Shown: positions 5,635-13,801 of the stretch, in pieces
Layout: the number at the start of each line of letters is the position of its first letter
Position numbering within the stretch: position 1 is the stretch's first letter
DNA from: DATAXV01 sp036272915
GTDB lineage: Bacteria; Chloroflexota; Dormibacteria; Dormibacterales; Dormibacteraceae
Direction of reading: 5' to 3'
Length of the DNA stretch: 30,757 bases
Assembly: GCA_036272915.1 (NCBI GenBank)
Contig: DATAXV010000041.1
Coordinates: 1 to 30,757, forward strand
The notes under the pieces: generated by a model
What the model saw: only the letters and a program-made list of their open reading frames with translations
The model's database searches: none
Told to the model about the DNA's origin: nothing
Program-made: the position numbers and the translations under genes

Positions 5635-7893
5635 ATGACTGACACCAGGTCGATCGGGAACGGAGGGGTGCCCGCCGGTGGCATCGCGCCGGCTCCGGTG
5701 AGCGGGCGCTGGTGGGCGCTGGGCGCGATCGTGATCTGCGCGCTGATCATCGGTCTCGACGCCACCGTGCTCAACGTCGCCCTGCCCACCCTCTCGGCCA
5801 AGCTCCACGCGAGCGAGAGTCAGCTGCAGTGGATCACCAACGCCTACACCCTGGTGCTGGGCTGCCTGGTGCTCCCCGCCGGCGTCCTCGGCGACCGCTT
5901 CGGCCGCCGGACCACGCTGGTCGTGGGCCTGCTCATCTTCGGCGTCTCCACCGTGGTGGCGAGCCAGATGACCTCGGCCAACGGCCTGATCGGGGCCCGG
6001 GTGGCGATGGGCGTGGGCAGCGCCATCATCACGCCGCTCTCCTTCTCGATCCTGCCCAGCCTGTTCGGCGCCGACGAGCGGCCCAAGGCGATCGCGGTGA
6101 TGACCGCGAGCACCGCCCTCGGCCTTCCCCTGGGGCCGCTGATCGGCGGCTGGCTTCTGAAGAGCTTCGACTGGGGAACGATCTTCCTGATCAACGCCCC
6201 GGTGGTGGTGATCGCGCTGGTCGCGGTGCTGATCCTGATCCCCAACAGCCGCGACCCCAAGGCGCCGCCCCTCGACTGGCTGGGATCGCCGCTGGTGGTC
6301 CTCGGCGCCGGCTCCCTCGTCTACGCCATCATCGACGAGCCCATCGACGGCTGGACCGACGCCAGGGTCATCGCCGGCTTCGCCGTCGGGGCCGTCCTGC
6401 TCGTCGCCTTCGTCGTCTGGGAGCTGCGAACCCGCTTTCCCATGGTCGACCTGCGCCTCTTCCTGCGGCCGCGCTTCGGCTGGGGCGTGCTCGTCTTCGC
6501 CCTCGTCGGCTTCGCCCTCCAGGGGATGATGTTCGTCCTCACCCCCTACCTTCAGGACGTCGAGGGCAACGACGCCTTCGGCACCGGGGTCCGGCTCCTG
6601 CCGCTGCTCCTCACTCTGACCGTGGGCGCCCTGCTCGGGACCCGCCTCACCCCGCGCGTCGGAACCAAGCTCCCGGCCGCGCTGGGCATGGTCATCATCG
6701 CCGCCGGCCTCGGCCTCTTCACCCGGGTCGGCGCCGGCACCGGCTACGGGCTGGTCGCCGCCTCGCTGGCGGTGATGGGGGTCGGGCTCGGCTGCGCCAT
6801 GACCTCGGTGATGGACGCGGTCATGGGCGAGCTTCCCCCCGCTTCCGCCGGTGGCGGCTCCGGCATCTCCCTCTCGCTGCGCATGATCGCCGGCACCTTC
6901 GGGGTGGCCGTGCTGGGCAGCATTCTCAACAGCGTCTATCGCCACGACCTGGACCCCCACCTCGGTCTGGCCGGGCTCCCCGCCGCTCTCCGGGGTCCGG
7001 TCCGGCAGGCCGTGGAGAGCAGCGTCGCCGGCGCCCAGCGCGTCGCCGAGCAGCTGCCCGCCCCGCTCGCCCCGATCGGACGGAGCCTCTTCGACGCGGC
7101 ACGCCACGCCTACCTCAACGGGATGGTCGACGTGCTCTACGTCTGCGCCGGGATGGCGCTGTTCGGAGCCCTGATGGTCGCCATCCTCCTTCCCGCCCGG
7201 GCGCGGGCGGGAAGACCGGAAGCTCCGGCGCCGGCGGAGACCGCCGCCGCCCCGCAGCCGCGGCCGCAGAGCCGGGTGGTCGCGATCAGCGGGGGCGACC
7301 TCGACGCGTCGAGGGCGATCGCCACCGAGGTCGCGACCCGGCTCGGCGTGTCCCTGGTCGATCTCTCGACCGCCGCCGGACCGCTGGCCGCCGCCCTCAC
7401 CGCGCTGCCCGCGGCCGGAGCCAGGGCGCGGGAGATCCTGGCCTGGTTGGTGGCCGAGTCCTGGGCGCCGGGCCCTGGCTCCGAATCACGGCTGATCGAG
7501 CTCGCCCGCTCGGCCCTCGTCGAACTGGTCGCCGCCTCAGGCGCGGTCCTTCTCGACCCCGCCCGGCAGCTCCGGATCGAGCCTCGGAAGGGACTGCTCC
7601 AGGTCCGGCTGCAGCATGGCGCGGCGGACGGGCCCCTCGACGCGGCGCCGCTCGTCCTCGACCTGGAGCAGCTGCCGCCCGCGACCTGCGTGGCGGTGAT
7701 CGTCGCCGGCGCGGGCGCGGCGATCCCGGCGCCGGCCGTCGCCGCCGGCGGCCTCGACCGCGCCCCTGAGCTGATGGACCGCCTCGAGCACGCCGTTCGC
7801 GCGGAGATCACCCGGCGCAATAACCTGGAGTCAGGAGAGCCGGGCGGAGTCGCCGCCGGGGCAACGGGATCGGGAACGAGGACCAGTCAATGA
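5635..7893 (+). CDS. DHA2-family MFS multidrug exporter with C-terminal cytidylate-kinase-like domain
   Basis: Residues about 20-520 form a 14-helix drug:proton antiporter of the EmrB/QacA (DHA2) type. TM1 contains LDATVLNVALPTL, motif A is GVLGDRFGRRTTLVV, and motif C is LGLPLGPLIGGWLL in TM5. A Pro/Ala-rich linker (about 522-546) leads into a cytoplasmic domain of about 190 residues starting RVVAISGGDLDASRAIATEV and ATRLGVSLVDLS. That pattern matches the start of cytidylate-kinase-like proteins (IxISR-x-x-G-x-GG-x-x-IA...LAxRLGxxxxD), but the P-loop glycines and lysine are not kept, so nucleotide binding may be lost. Usual DHA2 exporters have 450-550 residues. The ribosome site AGAAGGAG lies 7 nt before the ATG. 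The gene overlaps the TetR gene by 4 bp. Confidence 0.88.
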   Translation: MTDTRSIGNGGVPAGGIAPAPVSGRWWALGAIVICALIIGLDATVLNVALPTLSAKLHASESQLQWITNAYTLVLGCLVLPAGVLGDRFGRRTTLVVGLLIFGVSTVVASQMTSANGLIGARVAMGVGSAIITPLSFSILPSLFGADERPKAIAVMTASTALGLPLGPLIGGWLLKSFDWGTIFLINAPVVVIALVAVLILIPNSRDPKAPPLDWLGSPLVVLGAGSLVYAIIDEPIDGWTDARVIAGFAVGAVLLVAFVVWELRTRFPMVDLRLFLRPRFGWGVLVFALVGFALQGMMFVLTPYLQDVEGNDAFGTGVRLLPLLLTLTVGALLGTRLTPRVGTKLPAALGMVIIAAGLGLFTRVGAGTGYGLVAASLAVMGVGLGCAMTSVMDAVMGELPPASAGGGSGISLSLRMIAGTFGVAVLGSILNSVYRHDLDPHLGLAGLPAALRGPVRQAVESSVAGAQRVAEQLPAPLAPIGRSLFDAARHAYLNGMVDVLYVCAGMALFGALMVAILLPARARAGRPEAPAPAETAAAPQPRPQSRVVAISGGDLDASRAIATEVATRLGVSLVDLSTAAGPLAAALTALPAAGARAREILAWLVAESWAPGPGSESRLIELARSALVELVAASGAVLLDPARQLRIEPRKGLLQVRLQHGAADGPLDAAPLVLDLEQLPPATCVAVIVAGAGAAIPAPAVAAGGLDRAPELMDRLEHAVRAEITRRNNLESGEPGGVAAGATGSGTRTSQ

Positions 7894-8552
7894 GCGTCGA
7901 ACCTCCACCAACCGAACGCGACCCCCGGCCGGCCGGGGGTCGTCGGGAGCGGAAGAAGCGGCAGACCAGGGATACGATCCAGCGGGAGGCGATCCGCCTC
8001 TTCCTGGAGCAGGGCTTCGACGCCACCACGATCGACCAGATCGCGGACGCGGCGGACGTGGCCCCGAGCACGGTCTTCCACCACTTCGCGACCAAGGAGG
8101 ACCTGATCGTCCAGGACGAGTTCGACCCGCTGGTCGCCGGGATCCTGAGACGTCAGCCTCTCGGCGTGCCCCTGGCCGAGGCGATGCGGGGCGCCATCAA
8201 CGACGCGCTGGCGGAGATCCGTGGGCCGGCCCTGGAGTTCGTGCTCACCCGGGCCCGGCTGGGCTTCTCGATACCGTCCGTCCGCGCCCGGTGGTGGACG
8301 GAGATGGAGCGCACCGAGATCTGGTGGCGAAACGCCATCGCCGAGTGGGCCGACCTGGATCCTGACGACTTCGAGCTCCGGGTCGCCGTGGGGGTGCTGA
8401 TGACGGCCATGGCCACCGCCGCCATGGAGTGGATGGAGACCGATGGAGCCTCCGATCTCGGCGACCTGGTCGGCCGTGCCCTCGACATCGTCGAGGCGGG
8501 CGGGGCGATCAGGATGCTGGAGGGGACGGAGCGAGGCGCCGGCCCGGCCTGA
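7890..8552 (+). CDS. TetR/AcrR-family transcriptional regulator
   Basis: A 220-aa repressor. The N-terminal helix-turn-helix is clear: RDTIQREAIRLFLEQGFDAT, then TIDQIADAADVAPSTVFHHF and ATKEDLI (about residues 28-72). The C-terminal ligand domain is helical and unspecific (WWTEMERTEIWWRNAIAEWA). The start overlaps the stop of the exporter gene as ATGA, so the two are translationally coupled. It almost certainly represses the exporter operon, perhaps through the palindrome at 5515-5539, and is released by an exporter substrate. An Arg/Lys-rich leader before the HTH (GGRRERKKRQTR) is usual for the family. Confidence 0.92.
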   Translation: MSVEPPPTERDPRPAGGRRERKKRQTRDTIQREAIRLFLEQGFDATTIDQIADAADVAPSTVFHHFATKEDLIVQDEFDPLVAGILRRQPLGVPLAEAMRGAINDALAEIRGPALEFVLTRARLGFSIPSVRARWWTEMERTEIWWRNAIAEWADLDPDDFELRVAVGVLMTAMATAAMEWMETDGASDLGDLVGRALDIVEAGGAIRMLEGTERGAGPA

Positions 8553-8587
8553 TCGCGCCGGTGGACCGGGCCGCGCAGCGGTCGGGC

Positions 8588-9133
8588 TCAGCCGGTCTTC
8601 CGCTGGTCGTCCCGGATCTCGGACGAGATCTGGTCGAGGAAGGCGCCGTTGGCGCGCAGCGCGGCGAGGCCGGTCTCCCCGGCACTGGCGGCGATCCGGT
8701 CCAGGTTCTGGTCCAGGTCGTTGAGCTGTTCGAGCAGCATCGCCGACACCTCGCGGCGCTGATCGAGGTCGGCGCCGACCAGGGCGCTGCGGTACGCCTC
8801 CATGGTGTCGGGCAGGTAGCGGGCCGTGGTCTCCTCCAGGCGGAACCGCTGCTCGTCGGGCAGGGCCTCACCGACGGCGGCCAGGGCCCTGACCTTGCGG
8901 TCGATGCGCAGCGTGATCTGGGTCGCCTCCAGCGGCGCCCGGCGCAGGACATCGCGGTAGGCGAGGAAGGGGCGGGCGATCTGCGCGCCGCGCGCGACCC
9001 CGGCGAAGCCGGGGGCCTTCCGGAGGTCCCGCCAGATGTGCCGGACGAACCTGTAGATCGCGTAGCTGGCGCCCCCGACGATGATCAGGAAGAGCACCGC
9101 CACCGTGATCAGCAACGCCAGGAAGACGCCCAC
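8588..9133 (-). CDS. Membrane-anchored protein, XpaC-like
   Basis: A 181-aa protein with one N-terminal transmembrane helix (LALLITVAVLFLIIVGGASY) followed by a basic stretch and a cytoplasmic, mainly helical domain. The segment RYLPDTMEAYRSAL, followed by helices LLEQLNDLDQNLDRIAASAG, recalls the YLPDTLxxY motif of XpaC/5-bromo-4-chloroindolyl-phosphate-hydrolysis proteins, whose biochemical role is unclear. The start is GTG at 9133: a TATGCT -10 box ends 6 nt before it and there is no ribosome site, so the message is probably leaderless. It is convergent with the TetR gene and lies downstream of the ROK kinase gene with its own promoter. Confidence 0.65.
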   Translation of the reverse strand: MGVFLALLITVAVLFLIIVGGASYAIYRFVRHIWRDLRKAPGFAGVARGAQIARPFLAYRDVLRRAPLEATQITLRIDRKVRALAAVGEALPDEQRFRLEETTARYLPDTMEAYRSALVGADLDQRREVSAMLLEQLNDLDQNLDRIAASAGETGLAALRANGAFLDQISSEIRDDQRKTG

Positions 9134-9139
9134 GTGGCC

Positions 9140-9145
9140 AGCATA
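9140..9145 (-). promoter_or_regulatory. -10 box TATGCT of a probable leaderless promoter
   Basis: TATGCT on the minus strand ends 6 nt before the GTG at 9133, so transcription would start at or next to the start codon. Confidence 0.4.
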
Positions 9146-9199
9146 CGGCGCTCTCGGCGCCGGGTCACCTTCCTCTCGGAGCCGGCCCCACCCGGACGA

Positions 9200-10168
9200 T
9201 CAGCCGCCGGCGAGCACCGCCGCGCCGACGGCGCCGCTGAGGTCGCCGAGCTCGGTAGTCAGGAACCGGGGCGCCTTGTCGGGGACGAAGAGCCGGTCCC
9301 GCACCGCCTCCTCGATCCGGCTGACGAAGGGCTGGCCGAGGCGATCGCCCAGACCGCCGCCCACGATGATCGCCTCCAGGTCGAGCAGGTTCTGGGCGTT
9401 GGCCAGAGCGATGCCGAGGGCCCAGACCGCCTCGTCGATGAACTTCTTCGCCATCTTGTCGTCGCGCTCGATCGCGGCGTGGATGACGCCGCTGGTGATG
9501 CGATCGCGGCCGCGCTTGCGCATCAGCTCGAAGAGCTCGGTCTTCTCGCCGCGCTCGTGGAGGTGGCGGGCTCGGGCCTCCATCCGGCCGCGCCCGGCGT
9601 AGGACTCGAGGTGGCCCTCCATGCCGCAGCTGCAGACCCGGCCGCCCTCGCGGACCAGGGTGTGGCCGATCTCCCCGGCGGCGCCGCGGCCGAGCAGCAG
9701 CTTGTTGTCGAGGACGAGGCCGCCGCCGACGCCGGTGCCGACGAACACGCCGAGCATGTCGGTGTAGGGTCGCCCGGCGCCACGCTTCCACTCGCCACGG
9801 ACCGCCACGCGCACGTCGTTGTCGACCTTGATCTCGTTGGCGCCCAGCTTCTTCGTCAGCTCCGAGGCGACCGCCACCGGGGCGCCCTCGAAGCCGGGAA
9901 CGTTCTTGGCGCTGCCCACGCTGCCGTCCTGGCCGATCACGCCGGGGCTGCCGACGCCGACGGCGGCCAGGTCCTGGGCCGAGGCCTTGGCGGACTCCAG
10001 CGCGGACCTGACCGACTGGGCGATCGCCTCGATCACGTCCTCCGCCCCGGTTCGCGGGGTCTGCACCCGGTCGCTGCCGGCGACCTTGCCGCCCTTCAAC
10101 ACGACGGTCTCGATCTTGGTGCCGCCGAGATCGACCCCGGCGTACAGGCTCCGCTCGTTGTCTGCCAC
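9200..10168 (-). CDS. ROK-family sugar kinase (glucokinase-like)
   Basis: A 322-aa cytosolic kinase that most likely phosphorylates glucose or a related hexose with ATP. The phosphate-1 loop is GVDLGGTKIETVVL near the N-terminus, and GVGSPGVIGQDG follows. IKVDNDVRVAVRGEW carries the catalytic Asp. GVFVGTGVGGGLVLDNKLL is the ROK signature, and GEIGHTLVREGGRVCSCG with EGHLESYAGR is the zinc site. The third zinc Cys of the usual CxCGxxGC motif is His here, a variant known in some lineages, so zinc binding can be kept. The start is GTG at 10168 with TAACCT ending 7 nt upstream. It is not an ROK repressor because no N-terminal HTH is present. The exact sugar is not determined. Confidence 0.9.
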   Translation of the reverse strand: MADNERSLYAGVDLGGTKIETVVLKGGKVAGSDRVQTPRTGAEDVIEAIAQSVRSALESAKASAQDLAAVGVGSPGVIGQDGSVGSAKNVPGFEGAPVAVASELTKKLGANEIKVDNDVRVAVRGEWKRGAGRPYTDMLGVFVGTGVGGGLVLDNKLLLGRGAAGEIGHTLVREGGRVCSCGMEGHLESYAGRGRMEARARHLHERGEKTELFELMRKRGRDRITSGVIHAAIERDDKMAKKFIDEAVWALGIALANAQNLLDLEAIIVGGGLGDRLGQPFVSRIEEAVRDRLFVPDKAPRFLTTELGDLSGAVGAAVLAGG

Positions 10169-10175
10169 GGCGATT

Positions 10176-10181
10176 AGGTTA
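10176..10181 (-). promoter_or_regulatory. -10 box TAACCT of a probable leaderless promoter
   Basis: TAACCT on the minus strand ends 7 nt before the GTG at 10168. No Shine-Dalgarno sequence fits in the gap. Confidence 0.4.
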
Positions 10182-10314
10182 GGGCCAACCGCCCCGCCGT
10201 GCGTCCGCGGGGTGGTGGCCGGCGGTTCTCACTCGCGGGGAAAATGGGTGAGGCGGGTGGGCGCTCAGGAGATGCGACCAACCCGGGCGAGTCGTTGGTT
10301 GAGGTAGACGAGCG

Positions 10315-11862
10315 ATGCGAGTCCTCCGTGCCCTGACCGGGATGGTCCTGGTGATAGCCGTGCCCCTGTTGGCACTGCTGGTCGCCGTCCTGTGCCTGGC
10401 CGCCGCCGCCGCGCTCTACCTCCTCGAGGGCCTCGAGCCGGTCTCGCTGCTGGCCACCGAGGGGGCGCTCGCCCTGCTCGGCCTGATCCTGCTCGTCGCC
10501 GGCGCGGTGATCGCCTGGCGCAGTCGCCGGCCGGAGCCGGTGACCGAGGGCCTGGAGCTTCTGCGCCACCAGCATCTCGGGCTCTGGCAGCTGCTCGACG
10601 GGCTCGCCACCGACCTGGAGACGAGGCCCTTCGACGGGGCACGGCTGGTCAGCGACGCTCGCCTGGAGTCGCTGGAGGAGTTCCGGGCGATGGGCCTCCG
10701 CCCCGGCCGGCGGATCCTGCTCCTCGGCTGGCCGCTCCTCCTCCATCTCGACGTGACCGTCCTCTCCGCGCTCCTCGCCCATGAGCTTGCCCACTTCGGC
10801 GACGGCCGTCCCCGGGCTCGGGACCGGCGGGCGATGCTGGCCTTCCGTGCCATCCGCGACGGCCGGCGGACGAACCCGGTCGGCCGCGCCGTGTACGACC
10901 TGCTCCTCCGGCGCTGCTCCCAGCGCTCGGCACCGGGGATCCGCGCCCTCGAGCTCGAGGCCGACGCCCGCGTGGCGCCCCTGGTCGGCGCCGGGCCTCT
11001 GGCCTACGGCCTCTGGGAGATGGGCCCGCTGGAGGACTGCTGGCAGGGCTACCTGGAGCGCGTGCGCCGTCTCACCGACGCCGCCGAGCGCACGCCCGCT
11101 GACCTCGCCGGCGGCTTCCATGGCTTCCTCCGCGACACCGACGTGGTCGAGATCCGCCATCGCTCGGAGGCGCAGTTCAGCGACCGCCGAGGGCGGTTCG
11201 ATCCGCATCCCCCTCTGGCCGAGCGACTGGGGGCGCTCCGGGCGATGTCCGCCCAGCAGCCGGCCCAGACGGACCGCCGCCTCGCCGCCGAGCTGATCTC
11301 CGACTCCGCCACCCACTTCAGCGAGGCCTCGCGGCGGGCCTTCGGCCGCCCCACCCCGGAGCGGCCCGAGGCCGGGTGGGACGAGATCTTCGCCCGCGGC
11401 CACCACGTCGTCGCCACCGAGCAGGCGCTGGCCCTCTTCCAGGTCGCCGGCGTCATCTCCGCCCGGCAGGTCCGGAACCTGGCCAACGCGCTGGAGGTCT
11501 GGGACGCCGGCTACGGCCACGCCATCGCCGAGCGGCTCGACCGGGACACGTTCCGCGCCGGAGGGGGCGACCGGGTGGCGGTGGGGGCGATGCTGAACCT
11601 GGCCGGCGAGGCGCTGGTGGCCAGGGGCACGCACCGCTGGGGGGTCAGCTGGGGCCAGCCCCGCCTCCTCCGCCAGGACGGGAGGCCGGAATGGCTGCCC
11701 GCGCTGAGCGTGGAGTCGGGCGGTGCCATCGCGCTGGGTGCCCGGCTGGTCACGCTCGGCGCCTCCGCCTCCTTCCGGCCGGAGCTGCCGGCCCCGCCCG
11801 GCCCCCAGTCCGAGCTCGAGGGCGGCGAGACGGAGGCACGCCCCGCCCTCGCCGGCGAGTGA
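10315..11862 (+). CDS. M48-type membrane zinc metallopeptidase
   Basis: A 515-aa protein. Two transmembrane helices at the N-terminus (about residues 7-35 and 45-67) are followed by a cytosolic peptidase domain. The zinc site LLAHELAHFGD (HExxH) lies near residue 153, and the third ligand is the Glu of ALELEADARVA near residue 214. FDPHPPLAERLGAL is the conserved FxxHPxxxxRl segment of M48 enzymes. The ~150 residues after it are not recognised and may be an extra regulatory domain. Relatives such as HtpX degrade damaged membrane proteins. A weak ribosome site (GAGG) lies about 10 nt before the ATG. The 146-bp region before it is divergent with the ROK kinase. A large open frame on the opposite strand is a high-GC shadow. 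Confidence 0.83.
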   Translation: MRVLRALTGMVLVIAVPLLALLVAVLCLAAAAALYLLEGLEPVSLLATEGALALLGLILLVAGAVIAWRSRRPEPVTEGLELLRHQHLGLWQLLDGLATDLETRPFDGARLVSDARLESLEEFRAMGLRPGRRILLLGWPLLLHLDVTVLSALLAHELAHFGDGRPRARDRRAMLAFRAIRDGRRTNPVGRAVYDLLLRRCSQRSAPGIRALELEADARVAPLVGAGPLAYGLWEMGPLEDCWQGYLERVRRLTDAAERTPADLAGGFHGFLRDTDVVEIRHRSEAQFSDRRGRFDPHPPLAERLGALRAMSAQQPAQTDRRLAAELISDSATHFSEASRRAFGRPTPERPEAGWDEIFARGHHVVATEQALALFQVAGVISARQVRNLANALEVWDAGYGHAIAERLDRDTFRAGGGDRVAVGAMLNLAGEALVARGTHRWGVSWGQPRLLRQDGRPEWLPALSVESGGAIALGARLVTLGASASFRPELPAPPGPQSELEGGETEARPALAGE

Positions 11863-12004
11863 CCAACGCAGCCTCCTCCGGCCGGAGGCCCTGAACCCGG
11901 TCGCGCCGCCCCAACTCGGCGAACCCCGTCCGGACGCGATCGGGACCATCTTTACAACGTCGATGATGGCCCGTGCCGTCCGCGAAATGGCCAAACTGTG
12001 CGGC

Positions 12005-12724
12005 ATGTCGCTGCGGTTCCCGTTCGTTCGACCAATCCCCATCGCCCATCGCGGGGCTCACGGCCCCGATCGCCACGAGAACTCGGTGGACGCGATCGCC
12101 CACGCGCTGGCGCTGGGCGCGCCCGGTGTCGAGTTCGACGTCAGCCGGCTCGCCGACGGCACCCTGGTCGCCTGGCACGACCAGGGCATCCCCGGCGAGG
12201 GCGAAGCCACTCCGCCCCATCCAGCCGGCCCGGAGCCGGTCGAGAGCGCGCTCGAGGCGATCGCGCCCCACGACGTCTGCTGTGTCTTCGACTGGAAGGG
12301 GATGGGGGAGGAGGGCCGCATCGAGCGGCTGCTCCGCCGCTACCGGCTCCTCGACCGGACGCTGGTGTCCTCCGTCTACCCGCCGGCGCTGGCCGACCTG
12401 CGCCGCGAGGTCCCCGGCCTGGTCACTGGCCTGTCGTTCCCGGCCTGCGTCTGGGGCTCGACCCCGGACCTGGCCGAGACCATGCTCCTCCTGCTCCGGG
12501 AGTGCGGCGCCAGCGCCGCCATGCTCGACCTGCGGCTGGCCCGGCCCGGCCTGGCCCGGCTGCTCCGGACCAGGGGCTACGGCGTGTTCCTCTGGAGCGC
12601 CGAGGACGCCGGCGCCTACGCCGAAGCCCGCGGCATTCCCGCCGACGGGGTCATGACCGACGCCATCGAGGAGGTGCTGGCGGCGACGCGGCCGGTCGCG
12701 GCCGGGGCCGGCCGGCGCGCGTGA
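12005..12724 (+). CDS. Glycerophosphodiester phosphodiesterase-family protein (short form)
   Basis: A 239-aa TIM-barrel enzyme expected to hydrolyse glycerophosphodiesters to glycerol-3-phosphate and an alcohol. The active-site start IPIAHRGAHGPDRHENSVDA contains the HRG and EN motifs. GAPGVEFDVSRLADGTLVAW follows, then HD, giving the catalytic E-x-D and HD pair. FDWKGM stands where ExK is usual, and the closing GVFLWSAEDAGAYAEARG and ADGVMTD segments match the family's end. It has no signal peptide, so it is probably cytosolic. The frame is open further upstream; the ATG at 12005 is chosen because GDPD domains start just before AHRG, and a CAAACT box ends 7 nt upstream. ATGs at 11962-11987 remain possible. 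It ends 4 bp from the convergent WYL gene. Confidence 0.85.
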   Translation: MSLRFPFVRPIPIAHRGAHGPDRHENSVDAIAHALALGAPGVEFDVSRLADGTLVAWHDQGIPGEGEATPPHPAGPEPVESALEAIAPHDVCCVFDWKGMGEEGRIERLLRRYRLLDRTLVSSVYPPALADLRREVPGLVTGLSFPACVWGSTPDLAETMLLLLRECGASAAMLDLRLARPGLARLLRTRGYGVFLWSAEDAGAYAEARGIPADGVMTDAIEEVLAATRPVAAGAGRRA

Positions 12725-12728
12725 GCGG

Positions 12729-13703
12729 TCAGTCGCCCCCCTCGTAGAGCCTCGCCGTCTCGGCGGAGGCCTCGCCCATGGCGCGGCGCAGCTCCGGCGG
12801 GTCGAGGACCTCGATCCGGGCGCCGAAGCTGAGCAGCGAGGCCTGCGCCGCGCCGAGGACGGGGAAGCGAAGGCGCAGCCGCGACCTGCGACCACGCCTG
12901 GCCGCCAGCCGCTCGGCGGGTTCGGTCAGCTGCGCCGAGACCACCCGCAGGAAGAGGCCGAGGGTGTCCGCCTCCACGGCCACCTCGCAGGTGAAGCCGG
13001 GGGAGGAGTCCTCGAAGCGCGACCGCTCCTCCGCCCAGGCCTCGGCCAGATCGAAGCCGGCCGGGCGCGAGAAGGTCTCGCCGGTGCCCGAGACCGCCTC
13101 GATGCGGGAGACGCGGTAGATGCGGAGCGATCCCTCCACCGCCGCCAGCAGGTACCAGGCGCCGGCCTTGACCACCAGCCCGTAGGGGTCGACCGAGCGT
13201 TCGTGGACCTCCCCGCCGCCTCCGCGACGGTAGCGGATACGGACGCGCTCGTCGCGCCACACCGCGTCCTGGAGGGCGCCGAGCTCGGGTAGCGCCTCCG
13301 GATCGTGGCGCCAGCGGGCGGTGTCGACGAGAAGGCGGTCGCGCGCGCGCGCCGCGCCCGGTCGCTGGCCGGCGGGGAGGGCCGCCATCAGCTTGCGCAG
13401 CGCCCCCTCCAGCTCCTCGCCCAGGCCCAGCGGGGCGACGACCTCGGGGCCTCCGAAGCTGAAGAGGGCCCTGGCCTCGGTCTCGCTCAAGCCGGTCAGG
13501 TCGGTGCGGTAGCCCTCGACCAGGGAGATGCCACCGCCGCGCCCTCGTTCGGCGACGACCGGCACGCCGGCGGTGCCGAGGGCGTCGAGGTCGCGGTAGA
13601 TCGTCCGCTCCGAGACCTCGAGCCGCTCGGCCAGGTCGGCCGCGGTCAGCCGGCCGTGGCCCTGGAGCAGGAGGAGGATGGCGAGCAGCCGGTCGCCGCG
13701 CAT
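12729..13703 (-). CDS. WYL-domain transcriptional regulator (YafY/HTH_11 type)
   Basis: A 324-aa DNA-binding regulator. The N-terminal winged helix is plain: MRGDRLLAILLLLQGHGRLT, then AADLAERLEVSERTIYRDLD, then GTAGVPVVAERGRGGGISL. The middle holds the WYL domain (VRIRYRRGGGGEVHERSVDP, then YGLVVKAGAWYLLAAVEGSL, then RIYRVSRIEAV), which senses an unknown, perhaps nucleic-acid-derived, ligand. A C-terminal WCX extension follows. A TAGGCT -10 box ends 7 nt before the ATG (leaderless), and the palindrome ACCTGACA-N5-TGTCAGGT at 13725-13745 covers the -35 position, so it very likely controls itself. A second copy of the site at 5469 suggests at least one distant target. It is divergent from an AlkA-like glycosylase gene. 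Confidence 0.92.
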   Translation of the reverse strand: MRGDRLLAILLLLQGHGRLTAADLAERLEVSERTIYRDLDALGTAGVPVVAERGRGGGISLVEGYRTDLTGLSETEARALFSFGGPEVVAPLGLGEELEGALRKLMAALPAGQRPGAARARDRLLVDTARWRHDPEALPELGALQDAVWRDERVRIRYRRGGGGEVHERSVDPYGLVVKAGAWYLLAAVEGSLRIYRVSRIEAVSGTGETFSRPAGFDLAEAWAEERSRFEDSSPGFTCEVAVEADTLGLFLRVVSAQLTEPAERLAARRGRRSRLRLRFPVLGAAQASLLSFGARIEVLDPPELRRAMGEASAETARLYEGGD

Positions 13704-13710
13704 GCCGCAG

Positions 13711-13716
13711 AGCCTA
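13711..13716 (-). promoter_or_regulatory. -10 box TAGGCT of the WYL regulator gene
   Basis: TAGGCT on the minus strand ends 7 nt before the ATG at 13703. The operator at 13725-13745 begins 8 bp upstream of it and would mask the -35 region. Confidence 0.5.
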
Positions 13717-13724
13717 CGCGGGAA

Positions 13725-13745
13725 ACCTGACAGACGGTGTCAGGT
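13725..13745. promoter_or_regulatory. Operator ACCTGACA-N5-TGTCAGGT (copy 2)
   Basis: Exact 8-bp arms around GACGG, between the divergent WYL regulator (start 13703) and AlkA-like (start 13802) genes. The arms, spacing and flanks (AA before, GA after) are identical to copy 1 at 5469-5489. Its position over the -35 of the regulator fits autorepression. Confidence 0.7.
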
Positions 13746-13801
13746 GAGGAATCGGATGCTGGAGGCGAGTTCCCCGTCGAGACCCCTACAGGAGGTGCGA
13801 G

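Noticed and set aside
5545..7107. 520-codon open frame opposite the DHA2 exporter gene
   Set aside because: Asp/His/Gly/Glu-rich shadow of a hydrophobic gene, which also runs over the promoter and operators.
10174..12042. 622-codon open frame opposite the M48 peptidase and GDPD genes
   Set aside because: Low-complexity Gly/Ala/Arg/Pro/Glu composition without motifs, and fully antisense to two well-supported genes. Long antisense frames are expected at this G+C content.
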